A DNA stretch of 64,000 bases from Syntrophotalea carbinolica DSM 2380. Lineage in GTDB: Bacteria; Desulfobacterota; Desulfuromonadia; Desulfuromonadales; Syntrophotaleaceae. The notes under the pieces were generated by a model, which saw only the letters and a program-made list of their open reading frames with translations, was not told the origin of the DNA and ran no database searches. The translations under genes and the position numbers were made by a program. The stretch spans positions 310,001 to 374,000 of the forward strand of contig NC_007498.2 of the NCBI RefSeq assembly GCF_000012885.1, written 5' to 3'. Of this stretch, positions 33,238 to 42,277 are shown in pieces (position 1 is the first letter of the stretch; every line of letters starts with the position of its first letter).

Positions 33238-34443
33238 ATGGTGACACGTTGGGAAACCTTGCGTTCGCACCTGCGTCGCGACCGTTTGCATCGATTGTTG
33301 TGGGAGATGGTGGAGATCTATTCCCCCTCGGGTAAGGAGGAGGATATTCAGCTGTTTCTCGAAAAAACCCTGCAGGATGCGGGTTTGACCGTGTATCGGG
33401 AGCCCCTTGACGAGACCCGCTTCAATTTGCGTTGCGTGCTGGGGGCTGGCGAACCCGATTTTTACCTGGTGGGGCATGTGGATACCGTGGCCGACTGGGA
33501 TCTTCAGGAAACGGGGCCGCGTCAGCAGGGTGGCACCTTCCACGGGCTCGGCAGCGCCGATATGAAAGCCGGTTGCGCGGCCATGGTCGAAGCTTTTTTG
33601 ACCCTGGCCGAAAACCTGCCTGCCGAACAGCAGCCGTCGGTGGGGCTGCTGTTGGTGGTGGGCGAAGAAGAGGACGGTGCCGGCAGTCTGGCTTTTCTCG
33701 CCGAACGCCGGCCCGCCTGGGTGGTCATCGGCGAGCCGACCGGCCTGCAGGCCTGCTGCGCGCATTACGGCTACGTGGAGGTGGTGCTGACCACCAGCGG
33801 GCGGCGCAGTCATTCCTGCCTGCCGGAGCAGGGCCACAATGCCGTGGAGTCGATGCTGCGCGTGTTGCTGCAGCTGGGCCGCATACCGCTGCTGCGCAAG
33901 CCTGACAGCGGTCTGGTCTACTCCATCCGCGAAATGAATTCATCCCAGGCCGGTTTCGTGGTGCCGGATCGCTGTGAGACGTGGATCGATCTGCACCTGG
34001 CACCGACTCTCGATCTCGACCGGACCATCGCGACTTTGCGGCGGCGCCTCGACGTGGCCCGTCGGCATATCCCCGGACTCGAACTCGAGGTGGAGATTCC
34101 CTGGGCGAGTCGCAGTTACGATCTCGGCAGCGACCATTGGCCGGGGCACGCTCTGGCAGAGCTGTATCCCCGTCTGGCACGGCCACTGGCGTTTACCGCC
34201 TTTCGTTCCCACTCCGACGGTAACCTGTTTTATGAAAAAGGCACCCGGCCTTTACTGCTGGGGCCCGGTTCGCTGGAGACCGCCCATACCTGGGACGAGC
34301 AGGTACCGCTGGAAGAGGTCGACCTGGCGGCGGCCATCTATCTGGGGTTGTGCCTGGCCGCACCGGGGCCGCGCGATGGGTCCCTGTTGTTTGGGGGGAA
34401 TGAGGGTACGGATGATCCGGAGGGGCGGCAGTCGTTTGCATAG
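33238..34443 (+). CDS. M20-family metallopeptidase/amidohydrolase (ArgE/DapE-like)
   Basis: A 401-residue zinc hydrolase. Metal ligands appear in VGHVDTVADW (His, Asp), GSADMKAG (Asp), VVGEEEDGAGS (catalytic and bridging Glu) and GEPTG (Glu); the last ligand is probably the His in AFRSHSDGN. A dimerisation domain lies between about residues 185 and 295. Family members hydrolyse acyl-amino acids or dipeptides. The acetyltransferase gene just before it suggests an acetylated substrate in some amino acid pathway, but this is speculation. Confidence 0.9.
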   Translation: MVTRWETLRSHLRRDRLHRLLWEMVEIYSPSGKEEDIQLFLEKTLQDAGLTVYREPLDETRFNLRCVLGAGEPDFYLVGHVDTVADWDLQETGPRQQGGTFHGLGSADMKAGCAAMVEAFLTLAENLPAEQQPSVGLLLVVGEEEDGAGSLAFLAERRPAWVVIGEPTGLQACCAHYGYVEVVLTTSGRRSHSCLPEQGHNAVESMLRVLLQLGRIPLLRKPDSGLVYSIREMNSSQAGFVVPDRCETWIDLHLAPTLDLDRTIATLRRRLDVARRHIPGLELEVEIPWASRSYDLGSDHWPGHALAELYPRLARPLAFTAFRSHSDGNLFYEKGTRPLLLGPGSLETAHTWDEQVPLEEVDLAAAIYLGLCLAAPGPRDGSLLFGGNEGTDDPEGRQSFA

Positions 34444-34481
34444 CCGCCAGGGGGACGGCCGGTTAGCCGATCCCGCGGGTG

Positions 34482-34521
34482 AAAAAAGACCCGCCCCTTG
34501 CCAAAGTGCAGGGGGCGGGTC
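34482..34521 (-). terminator. Terminator of the sugar nucleotidyltransferase gene
   Basis: On the minus strand GACCCGCCCC pairs with GGGGCGGGTC and is followed by TTTTTT. It also lies between two convergent genes. Confidence 0.9.
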
Positions 34522-34529
34522 GTTGTATA

Positions 34530-35525
34530 TCAGCTGTCCATTTCGATCAGCGAGTCGTCGCCGATATTCATGCGCCGCGGCGAACCGGCCAGACGCACGC
34601 CGTTGCCGAGAATGCTGAAACGCAGATTGGCGTCTTTGACCTGGCAGTCGGCATTGACGATGGAGTCGCGGACGATGCTGGCCTCGACGGTCGTGCCGGT
34701 GGCCAGGGAGACATAGGGGCCGATAATGCTGCCGCGTACCGTCACGCCGTCGGCGATAAAGACCGGCGGGATGACCACGGTGTCGATGAGGTCGCCCTGG
34801 CAGCTGTGGCGTTCTTCCAGCAGGTAACGGTTGGTTTCGAGCAGGGTCTCGGGTTTGCCGCAGTCGAGCCAGGCATCGATTTCCGGCGCGCGGAAGCGCA
34901 GGCCGTCGTTGACCATGCGCATAAACACCGCCGGCAGGTAAAATTCGCCTTTGACCGTGTCGCCGGCCTGGATGGCCTGATCGAGATACTGCATGAAACG
35001 GTTGGCATCCTTGAGGTAGTACAGCCCCACCTGGGCCAGGCGCGAGACCGGCGTGTCGGGTTTTTCCACCATGTCGACGATGATGCCGTTGCGGATCACG
35101 TTAACGCCGAAGCGCTGATAATCCTCGACTTCCTTCGAATAGATCAAACCGTCGGCTTCCGCGCACAGTTCCGGAATGCGGGTCAGATCGGTGACGAAGA
35201 TGGTGTCGTTGAAGACCACCAGCACATCGTCGCCCTCGGCAATGCGGGGGTCGGCCAGAGCTACGGCGTGGGCCGGTCCGAGACGATCCTTCTGTACGAT
35301 GTAGCTGCAGTTCAGGTCGGGAAAGACGCGTTTCATAAACGCTTCGATCTGCTGTCCATTTTCATCGGTGATAAAAATCAACTCGTCGGCGGCCAGCACC
35401 TTGAGACGTTCGATGATATGTTCCAGAACCGTTTTACCCGCCACCTGCACCAGGGATTTGGCGCGCGTGTGGGTGTGTGGGCGCAGTCGCGTGCCTTTGC
35501 CCGCCACCGGCAGAATGATTTTCAT
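34530..35525 (-). CDS. Sugar-phosphate nucleotidyltransferase with left-handed beta-helix
   Basis: A 331-residue enzyme of the RmlA/GlmU type. The nucleotide motif is MKIILPVAGKGTRLRPHT, with the usual KSLVQVAGKTVLEH and GPAHAVALA; DTIFVTD gives the metal Asp and GVNVIRNG, VEKPDTP follow. The C-terminal third (about 245-325) is rich in hexapeptide-like IADGVTVRGSIIGPYVSLA repeats, a left-handed beta-helix. It should make an NDP-sugar from a sugar 1-phosphate; sugar and nucleotide cannot be read from the sequence, though the CDCGKPETLLETN-like stretch (WLDCGKPETLLETN) is common in glucose-1-phosphate thymidylyltransferases. GGAGG precedes the ATG. Confidence 0.9.
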   Translation of the reverse strand: MKIILPVAGKGTRLRPHTHTRAKSLVQVAGKTVLEHIIERLKVLAADELIFITDENGQQIEAFMKRVFPDLNCSYIVQKDRLGPAHAVALADPRIAEGDDVLVVFNDTIFVTDLTRIPELCAEADGLIYSKEVEDYQRFGVNVIRNGIIVDMVEKPDTPVSRLAQVGLYYLKDANRFMQYLDQAIQAGDTVKGEFYLPAVFMRMVNDGLRFRAPEIDAWLDCGKPETLLETNRYLLEERHSCQGDLIDTVVIPPVFIADGVTVRGSIIGPYVSLATGTTVEASIVRDSIVNADCQVKDANLRFSILGNGVRLAGSPRRMNIGDDSLIEMDS

Positions 35526-35682
35526 GCTATCCTCCGTGAATATGAAGTCTTGTCAGAACCGGGCCATTTCCGGTAGCATGAGCCCGCTATCGTGCAAGAC
35601 TATAACCGCATTGTCCTCTCCGGGCAAGTTTTCCCATGCGATACCGGCCTGTCGCCGGCACGCATACCCATAAGGAAGCATC

Positions 35683-36549
35683 ATGAAGGATCATCTCGTC
35701 CGCGTTGCCACCCAGGACGGCACCTTGCGTGCCACCGCTGCCGTTACCACCGAACTGGTCGATGCCATCTGCCGGCGCCAGGGCACCGATCCCACCGCCA
35801 GCGTCGCCCTGGGGCGCCTGGTCACCGGCACGGCCCTCATGGGCAGTCTGCTCAAAGGCGACCAACGCCTGGCATTGATGATCGAAGGCAACGGGCCGGT
35901 CAAAAAACTGCACGCCGAGACCGACGCCCTGGGGCAGGTGCGCGGCTCGGTCAAGGAGCCGATCTCCGGCATCGCCCCCACCGAAACAGGCTTTGACGTG
36001 CCGGCTGCCATCGGCCGGGCCGGTTTTCTGCATGTCGTCAAGGACCTCGGTCTCAAGGAACCCTATCGCGGCATGGTGCAGCTCTACAGCAGCGAGGTTG
36101 CCGAGGATCTGGCCTATTATCTGACCTCCTCCGAGCAGGTGCCCTCCACCGTCGCCCTGGGGGTCTATCTGGAAAAAGACGGCCGCATCTCCGCCGCCGG
36201 CGGCCTTCTGGTGCAGGCCCTGCCCGAGGGCGAAGAGGCCCTTATCGCGCTGCTTGAGGAGCGCCTCGTGGCCCTGCCGCCGATCACCACGTTGCTGCGC
36301 GACGGCAAAGGCCCCCGGCAGATTATCGAGGAGCTGTTTGCCGGCATCCCCCTGGGGCGCAACGAAGAGACGCCGCTGGTGTTCCGTTGCACCTGCAGTC
36401 GTTCCCAGGTGCTGGGTATGCTCAAGACCCTCGGTGAGGAGGAGTTGAAGGATATGGCCGCCAAGGACGAGCAGACCAGCGTGGTTTGCGAATTCTGCAA
36501 GGAGCGTTACAGCTTCAGCTCCGACGAAATCAAAGCTCTGATCGCGTAA
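35683..36549 (+). CDS. hslO: Redox-regulated chaperone Hsp33
   Basis: A 288-residue Hsp33, a holdase switched on by oxidation. The C-terminal zinc centre has CTC (about 236-238) and CEFC (about 268-271), the four reactive cysteines. N-terminal motifs include GRLVTGTALMGSLLKGDQRLAL and SEQVPSTVALGVYL. AAGGA precedes the ATG. mnmH follows 21 bases later and is likely cotranscribed. Confidence 0.96.
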   Translation: MKDHLVRVATQDGTLRATAAVTTELVDAICRRQGTDPTASVALGRLVTGTALMGSLLKGDQRLALMIEGNGPVKKLHAETDALGQVRGSVKEPISGIAPTETGFDVPAAIGRAGFLHVVKDLGLKEPYRGMVQLYSSEVAEDLAYYLTSSEQVPSTVALGVYLEKDGRISAAGGLLVQALPEGEEALIALLEERLVALPPITTLLRDGKGPRQIIEELFAGIPLGRNEETPLVFRCTCSRSQVLGMLKTLGEEELKDMAAKDEQTSVVCEFCKERYSFSSDEIKALIA

Positions 36550-36570
36550 AGACAGGATAGCATCCCCATC

Positions 36571-37605
36571 ATGAGCCAACGGCCGTACACTCCCGAACTT
36601 TTTTTGCAGCAGGCAACCCGACATCCGGTATTCGATGTCCGTACTCCTTCCGAGTTCCGCAAGGGCCATATTCCCGGTGCCCGGAACCTGCCGCTGTTTT
36701 CCGATGAAGAAAGACACGAAATCGGCCTGCTGTACAAACAGCAGGGCCGGGAGCCGGCGGTGCTGCGCGGATTGGAGATGGTCGGACCGCGCCTGACGGA
36801 ATATATCCGGCAGGTTCAGGCCGTCACCGATTCCAGACAGGTTCTGGTGCATTGCTGGCGCGGCGGCATGCGCAGCGCATCGCTGGCCTGGCTGTTGGGC
36901 CAGGTCGGGTATCGGGTCGGATTGCTCCAGGGGGGCTACAAGGCTTATCGCAAGTGCGTCCTGGCGGACTACGAGAAGCCTTTGCAACTGCTGGTGCTCG
37001 GGGGTATGACCGGTAGCGGTAAAACCGAGATTCTGCATAGTCTGCAACAACGGGGGCAGCAGGTTCTCGATCTCGAAGGTTTGGCCTGCCACCGGGGGTC
37101 GGCCTTCGGCGCGCTGGACGATGTCGAGCAACCGACCACCGAACAGTTCGAAAACGATGTCCACGCCGTGCTGCAGACCCTGCAGCCTGAGCAACCGATC
37201 TGGGTCGAAGACGAGAGCCGCAGGATCGGTAGCGTGATCGTCAATGATGGTCTGTTCAGACAGATGCGCAATGCGCCTCTGGTGTGTATCCATGTGTCGC
37301 GCGAAGCCCGGGTCGAACGTCTCTGCAACGACTACGGCAGTGTTTCGCCGGAAAAACTGGCCGGTGCGGTCAGCAATATCAGCAAGCGCCTCGGTGGGGA
37401 AAAAACCCGTCTCGCCCTGCAGGCCATCGCTGATGGCGATTATGCCACCGCCACCCATGCGGTGCTCGATTACTACGACAAAACCTACCTGTACGGCATT
37501 TCCAAGAGAAACCCGGACCGCGTCATGGATCTTGATCCCACCCCCGAATCTCCGGGCGCTATTGCCGCGGCGTTGGGTAAAATTGCGCGGGATGTGCAAT
37601 TGTAG
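36571..37605 (+). CDS. mnmH: tRNA 2-selenouridine synthase
   Basis: A 344-residue MnmH/SelU. The N-terminal rhodanese domain has FDVRTPSEFRKGHIPGA and the catalytic Cys in VHCWRGGMRSASLAWLL (about residue 92). The C-terminal domain has a P-loop, LGGMTGSGKTEIL (about 141-153), then EDESRRIG. It replaces sulfur by selenium in the wobble base of tRNAs for Lys, Glu and Gln using selenophosphate, so the cell probably uses selenium. It sits next to hslO, and repeat array B starts 85 bases after its stop. Confidence 0.96.
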   Translation: MSQRPYTPELFLQQATRHPVFDVRTPSEFRKGHIPGARNLPLFSDEERHEIGLLYKQQGREPAVLRGLEMVGPRLTEYIRQVQAVTDSRQVLVHCWRGGMRSASLAWLLGQVGYRVGLLQGGYKAYRKCVLADYEKPLQLLVLGGMTGSGKTEILHSLQQRGQQVLDLEGLACHRGSAFGALDDVEQPTTEQFENDVHAVLQTLQPEQPIWVEDESRRIGSVIVNDGLFRQMRNAPLVCIHVSREARVERLCNDYGSVSPEKLAGAVSNISKRLGGEKTRLALQAIADGDYATATHAVLDYYDKTYLYGISKRNPDRVMDLDPTPESPGAIAAALGKIARDVQL

Positions 37606-37690
37606 GGTCGGCATTGGATAAAACCAACACCGTGGGGTTGCGCCTCTGCTTGGGATCGGCGAATTTGGAGTGTAAAGTCTCAGTACTTCT

Positions 37691-38833
37691 ACTTCAAGAC
37701 CGCGGGGTCGCGCCCCCGCACGGCGCCTTACTCTTTTTGCTTGCCCAAATAGAGTAAGCAGAAAAAGGGCACCCCGCTCCTGGCCCGCCTGCGGCGGGTA
37801 CCCTTCACTACGCCACCGACGGGCGGGCGGACGGGATTCGCTGCGCTCAGTCGTCCGCCTGTTTCGCCCGCCGGCTGCTTCGTTCCGGCTGCGTCACAAG
37901 GGGAGTAACGGCAAACGGCGCAGCAGCTTTAATTGTCAGATGCGCCATTTCGCGAAATCAAGTTGAAGTAACGGTTTTAGCTCTTTACACCAACTGCAAC
38001 TTCAAGACCGCGGGGTCGCGCCCCCGCGCGGCGCCTTACTCTTTTTGCTTGCCCAAATAGAGTAAGCAGAAAAAGGGCACCCCGCTCCTGGCCCGCCTGC
38101 GGCGGGTACCCTCCACTACGCCACCGACGGGCGGGCGGACGGGATTCGCTGCGCTCAGTCGTCCGCCTGTTTCGCCCGCCGGCTGCTTCGTTCCGGCTGC
38201 GTCACAAGGGGAGTAACGGCAAACGGCGCAGCAGCTTTAATTGCCAGATGCGCCATTTCGCGAAATCAAGTTGAAGTAATGGTTTTAGCTCTTTACATCA
38301 AATGCAACTTCAAGACCGCGGGGTCGCGCCCCCCGCGCGGCGCCTTACTCTTTTTGCTTGCCCAAATAGAGTAAGCAGAAAAAGGGCACCCCGCTCCTGG
38401 CCCGCCTGCGGCGGGTACCCTCCACTACGCCACCGACGGGCGGGCGGACGGGATTCGCTGCGCTCAGTCGTCCGCCTGTTTCGCCCGCCGGCTGCTTCGT
38501 TCCGGCTGCGTCACAAGGGGAGTAACGGCAAACGGCGCAGCAGCTTTAATTGCCAGATGCGCCATTTCGCGAAATCAAGTTGAAGTAACGGTTTTAGCTC
38601 TTTACACCAACTGCAACTTCAAGACCGCGGGGTCGCGCCCCCGCGCGGCGCCTTACTCTCTTTTCACACCAAAAGAGAGTAAGCAGAGAACGGCACCCCG
38701 CTCCTGGCCCGCCTGCGGCGGGTACCCTACACTGCGCAACCGTCGGACGGGCGGACGGGATTCGCTGCGCTCAGTCGTCCGCCTGTTTCGCCCGCCGGTG
38801 GCTTCGTTTCGGCAGTGTCACAAGGGGAAGATG
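37691..38833 (+). repeat. Repeat family B: tandem array of 308-bp units (3.7 copies)
   Basis: Units start with ACTTCAAGACCGCGGGGTCG at 37691, 37999, 38307 and 38616, so the period is 308-309 bases. Within a unit are the stem CTTACTCTTTTTG...AGAGTAAG, the stretch CCCGCCTGCGGCGGGTACCC, and the inverted pair CGGGCGGACGGGATTCGCTG. The first three units are nearly identical. The fourth diverges in its stem loop, keeping complementarity (CTCTCTTTTCA / AAAAGAGAG), and is truncated. Recent tandem amplification is evident. No protein function is supported; open frames through the unit are likely by-products. Confidence 0.92.
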
Positions 38834-38857
38834 GCCATAGACCGAAAATGTATTTAT

Positions 38858-38924
38858 CTAATCACCAATTACCAGTTACCAATCACTGGTTTTTCTTGTC
38901 CTTTGAACCTTGAACCTTGAACCG
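38858..38924. repeat. Heptamer repeats, two types
   Basis: TAATCACCAATTACCAGTTACC-like units (A[AG]T[CT]AC[CT]) are followed at 38903 by three copies of TTGAACC. Both have a 7-base period. Confidence 0.7.
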
Positions 38925-39035
38925 CCCCCTCGTTTTTCGATCGTGTGAAATCGCTAAATATGGTGGTCAACCGGCCTCCCTTGTGCCATCATAACAACCT
39001 GTTCATGGGGTGTTATCAGCTGCGGGGAGGGCAGG

Positions 39036-40511
39036 ATGGGTTCAGGTCTCAGCAAGTCATTGATCCTTAAAGGTCTGCAGTGCCACAAGGCGCTGTGGCT
39101 GGCCAAAAATCCTCCCGATTTTACCCTTCCCGAAAAGCCGGAGCTGCAGGCTAAATTCGATCTCGGTACCGAGGTCGGCATCCTCGCCCAGCAGCTTTTT
39201 CCCGGCGGTACCGAGGTGCCTTTCGAGGGGCTGTCCTTTTCCGAGCAGCTGGCCCGCACCCGGCAACTCATCGCCAGCGGCGCGCAGGTCATTTACGAAG
39301 CGACCTTTTCCTTCTCCGCCATTTTCGTCAAGGTTGATATCCTGGTGCGCGATGGCGATGCCTGGCAGATCCACGAGGTCAAGATGGGCACCTCGGTCAA
39401 GGATGTCAATCTCGACGACGTGGCCGTGCAGCAGTATGTGCTCAACGGTTGCGGCCTGTCCGTCTCCAAGTGCTTTCTGGTGCATATCGATAACAGCTAT
39501 GTGCGCCAGGGAGACATCGAGGTCGACAAGCTGTTCGCCAGCGAGGATGTCAGTCTCAAGGTTCTGGCGCGTCTGCAGGGTATGCCGGCCACCGTCGAGG
39601 AATTACGTGCGACTTTGCGCGGCGGGGGCGAACCTCCGGTCGACATCGGCCCGCACTGCAAAGACCCCTACGAATGCGATTACATTCCCTATTGTTGGCA
39701 ACATATTCCCGAAGATTCGATTTTTGATCTGCGCGGCCTCGGTGTCGATAAGTTCGAGCTTTACCGGCGCGGGATCATCCGCCTTGCCGATGTGTCGCTG
39801 GATGAACTCAACCCCGCCCAGCGGCAGCAGGCCGAGGCAACTCTGAACCGTCAGGATGCGATCAACCTGCCTCAGGTCAAAAACTTTCTCGACAGCCTCT
39901 GGTACCCGCTTTGCCATCTCGATTTCGAAACCTTCGATACCCCGATCCCGCCTTTCGACGGCGTCCGCCCGTATCAGAAGGTGCCTTTTCAGTATTCGCT
40001 GCATATCCAAACGGAAGCGGGTGCCGAACCGCAGCACTTTGAATATCTGGCCCCGCCCAATATCGATCCGCGCCGTGAGTTGATTGAACATCTGCTCGCT
40101 GCCATTCCCGCCGATGCCTGTGTTTTGACCTATAATCAGGCTTTTGAGAAGAGCGTCTTGCGGGAACTAGCCGCACTGTTCCCCGATCTGGCCGAGGCTA
40201 TCGAAAAGCGGGTGGCCAACGTGCGCGACCTGATGCTGCCGTTCAAGAAGCGATACATCTATCGTTGGCCGATGCGCGGTTCCTATTCGATCAAGGAGGT
40301 GCTGCCGGCCATGGTGCCGGAGCTTTCCTACGAAGGGCTGGATATCGCCAACGGCATGGCGGCGATGCAGGCTTATCATGAGATGTGTGCGCTTGAGGAT
40401 TCGGTGGCGCTTGCGGAGTTGCGGCGGGCGATGCTTGCGTATTGCCAATTGGATACGTTGGCGATGGTGCGGATTTTGGAGGAGTTGGAGAAACCAGGCC
40501 TTGTACGGTAA
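39036..40511 (+). CDS. DUF2779 protein: Cas4-like nuclease fused to DEDD exonuclease domain
   Basis: A 491-residue protein. The N-terminal half carries PD-(D/E)xK nuclease signs, VDILVRDGDAWQIHEVKMG, and cysteines placed as in Cas4/AddB 4Fe-4S nucleases: Cys16 (LQCHKALWL) and CKDPYECDYIPYC near 212-224. The C-terminal half has DEDD exonuclease motifs: CHLDFETFD, LTYNQAFEKSVLRELA, NVRDLM and YCQLDTLAMVRI. A dual nuclease role is inferred; substrate and purpose are unknown. The last residues seem replaced: a second copy of the gene's 3' end lies at 42779, beyond the AbiE genes. GGGGAGG precedes the ATG. Confidence 0.85.
   Translation: MGSGLSKSLILKGLQCHKALWLAKNPPDFTLPEKPELQAKFDLGTEVGILAQQLFPGGTEVPFEGLSFSEQLARTRQLIASGAQVIYEATFSFSAIFVKVDILVRDGDAWQIHEVKMGTSVKDVNLDDVAVQQYVLNGCGLSVSKCFLVHIDNSYVRQGDIEVDKLFASEDVSLKVLARLQGMPATVEELRATLRGGGEPPVDIGPHCKDPYECDYIPYCWQHIPEDSIFDLRGLGVDKFELYRRGIIRLADVSLDELNPAQRQQAEATLNRQDAINLPQVKNFLDSLWYPLCHLDFETFDTPIPPFDGVRPYQKVPFQYSLHIQTEAGAEPQHFEYLAPPNIDPRRELIEHLLAAIPADACVLTYNQAFEKSVLRELAALFPDLAEAIEKRVANVRDLMLPFKKRYIYRWPMRGSYSIKEVLPAMVPELSYEGLDIANGMAAMQAYHEMCALEDSVALAELRRAMLAYCQLDTLAMVRILEELEKPGLVR
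40464..40480 (+). repeat. Left direct repeat flanking the AbiE cassette
   Basis: ATGGTGCGGATTTTGGA in the last codons of the DUF2779 gene. The identical 17 bases recur at 42779-42795, with similar but imperfect flanks. Confidence 0.75.
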
Positions 40512-40540
40512 AAAAATCTTCCCGATTCGCTCTGGAATAT

Positions 40541-40570
40541 TTCTAGAAAAAGATGTATATTTTTCTAGAA
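40541..40570. promoter_or_regulatory. Operator-like inverted repeat before abiEi
   Basis: TTCTAGAAAAA and TTTTTCTAGAA form a perfect 11-base inverted repeat with 8 bases between, ending 20 bases before the antitoxin ATG. AbiEi proteins are known to repress their own promoter through inverted repeats. Confidence 0.75.
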
Positions 40571-40589
40571 GTAAATCCGGAGGGATTTC

Positions 40590-41228
40590 ATGCAAAGTAT
40601 CAATAATAAATTACTTTATAGAATATACGGGCACGGGAGGGGTTGGGTCTTTTTCCCCAATGAATTTGTTGGCAGTTTTAACCGGAGACAGATCGATAAC
40701 GCTCTGTCCGATCTAGCTGAAGAAGGAAAAATTCGCCGGATTTGTCGGGGAATGTACGATTACCCCAAATACAGCGAGCTGCTGGGCAAGACCTTGAGCC
40801 CCGATTTCGACCAAGTGGCCCAGGCTTTTGCCCGCAAATTCAACTGGCGCATTCAGCCTGGTGGTGATGCCGCATTGAACCTGCTAGGCCTGTCGACCCA
40901 AGTTCCGGGAAAATACGTATATCTTTCCGATGGCCCCAACCGCTCTTACGCTATTGGCGCCTATAAACTGGAATTCAAAAAAACAGCGCTCAAAGACATT
41001 GGCTTCAAATATAGAGAAAGCGGCATCATCGTTCAGGCACTTAAAACCCTGGGCAAGGAAAGGATTACGCCGGAGATTCTTGAAAAAATCCGCAACGAAA
41101 TTGTCTTGAAGATGTGCCCCAAAATTCTGAAAGACACCAAAACGGTCACCGGCTGGGTCTACGAGTGCATCAAGGAGATTTGCCGGGAGGGAGAAAATGG
41201 ACAAGATCGCGACAATATCGGCGGCTGA
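40590..41228 (+). CDS. AbiEi-type antitoxin (DUF6088 family)
   Basis: A 212-residue protein with an N-terminal winged helix (about 5-60; FNRRQIDNALSDLAEEGKIRRICRGMYD cut here as DNALSDLAEEGKIRR) and the AbiEi core GDAALNLLGLSTQVPGKYVYLSDGP. It is the expected transcription-repressing antitoxin of a type IV toxin-antitoxin system that also aborts phage infection. GGAGGG precedes the ATG. It overlaps the toxin gene by 32 bases. Confidence 0.85.
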   Translation: MQSINNKLLYRIYGHGRGWVFFPNEFVGSFNRRQIDNALSDLAEEGKIRRICRGMYDYPKYSELLGKTLSPDFDQVAQAFARKFNWRIQPGGDAALNLLGLSTQVPGKYVYLSDGPNRSYAIGAYKLEFKKTALKDIGFKYRESGIIVQALKTLGKERITPEILEKIRNEIVLKMCPKILKDTKTVTGWVYECIKEICREGENGQDRDNIGG

Positions 41229-42183
41229 ACGAAGCGAACTCTTTTCCGAGACGGCGATATCCCGTGGCATGACGGCAGCGATTGTGGAAAAGGATTTTTG
41301 GGTTACCTGGACCTTGGACAAACTCTTCGCCCACCCGCCCCTGGCGCATGTCCTTATGTTCAAAGGCGGCACAAGCCTTTCCAAGGTCTTCGGTTTGATT
41401 GAACGCTTCTCGGAAGACATCGACCTGATTCTGGACTGGACCATTTTGACCGGTGAAAACCCTGAGGCCGCACGTTCCAAATCAAAGCAGGAAAAACTGA
41501 ACAGAGCCATTAATGAGCAGGCCCAGGCCTTTATCGCCGGAGAACTGCTGCCAATGGTGACTGAGTGCATCGCGCCAATCTGTCAGTGCGAGGTCGACAG
41601 AGCGGACCCCCATGTTTTGAATATCCGTTACCCGGGCGCTTTTTCTGACACCTATCTACGCCCCGAGGTGCGGCTGGAGATCGGCCCCCTGGCTTCCTGG
41701 CTGCCTTTCAGCGAATATATGATCCGACCATATGCCGCTGAAGCCTTCCCCGCCGTCTTTGAGCGAGTCGAATGTCAAGTGAAGGCGATCAGGGCTGAGC
41801 GCACCTTCTGGGAAAAAGCGACCATTCTGCATCACGAAGCCAATCGCCCGGGAGGGAGCGCCCAGCCACCGCGAAATTCCCGGCACTACTACGACCTGGC
41901 CAAAATGGCCACATCCTCTGTCAGGGAGCTTGCCCTGGCCAACCTGGACTTGCTTGCAGGGGTCGTCGAGTTCAAGCAACGATTCTATCCGCGCGGGTGG
42001 GCCAGGTATGATCTGGCAAAGCCTGGAACGTTGCGACTCGTGCCGGATGGACATGTGCTAGCGGCGGTGCAGGCTGATTATCGCGAAATGAAGAACATGA
42101 TTTTCGGTGAATACTTAACGGTAGAGGAGATTCTGGCCAGGTTGCAGAGCCTGGAAAGCGAAATAAATGGGATGTCTTCATGA
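41197..42183 (+). CDS. AbiEii-type nucleotidyltransferase toxin
   Basis: A 328-residue protein with AbiEii/AbiGii toxin motifs. FKGGTSLSK (about 54-62) is the nucleotide-binding GGTSLSK, followed by ERFSEDIDLILDW with the catalytic DxD. Two further motifs are common in the family: a Lys in FWEKATILHHEA and the Asp in RHYYDLAKM. AbiEii enzymes are GTP- or NTP-dependent nucleotidyltransferases that stop growth, some by modifying tRNA. GGGAGGGAG lies before the ATG inside the antitoxin gene. Confidence 0.9.
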   Translation: MDKIATISAAERSELFSETAISRGMTAAIVEKDFWVTWTLDKLFAHPPLAHVLMFKGGTSLSKVFGLIERFSEDIDLILDWTILTGENPEAARSKSKQEKLNRAINEQAQAFIAGELLPMVTECIAPICQCEVDRADPHVLNIRYPGAFSDTYLRPEVRLEIGPLASWLPFSEYMIRPYAAEAFPAVFERVECQVKAIRAERTFWEKATILHHEANRPGGSAQPPRNSRHYYDLAKMATSSVRELALANLDLLAGVVEFKQRFYPRGWARYDLAKPGTLRLVPDGHVLAAVQADYREMKNMIFGEYLTVEEILARLQSLESEINGMSS

Positions 42184-42277
42184 TCAATGCCCTTTAAAAC
42201 CGATGCGGGCAATCCTGTAGCTGCACTGACCATCCTGATCAAAATGGCCCGTGGCTGTTACTCAGATGGAGGGATAG

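Noticed and set aside
35587-37614. Long minus-strand open frame of 675 codons
   Set aside because: Antisense to hslO and mnmH, both of which have full conserved motifs; no ribosome site or domain supports it.
38302-38583. Small proteins encoded within family B repeats (reading DSLRSVVRLFRPP)
   Set aside because: The frame recurs only because the DNA repeat recurs; starts and ends differ between copies and no ribosome site is conserved.
37691-38833. Possible CRISPR array
   Set aside because: The period is 308 bases and the units are identical throughout, with no short repeat and variable spacer pattern; no cas genes are near.
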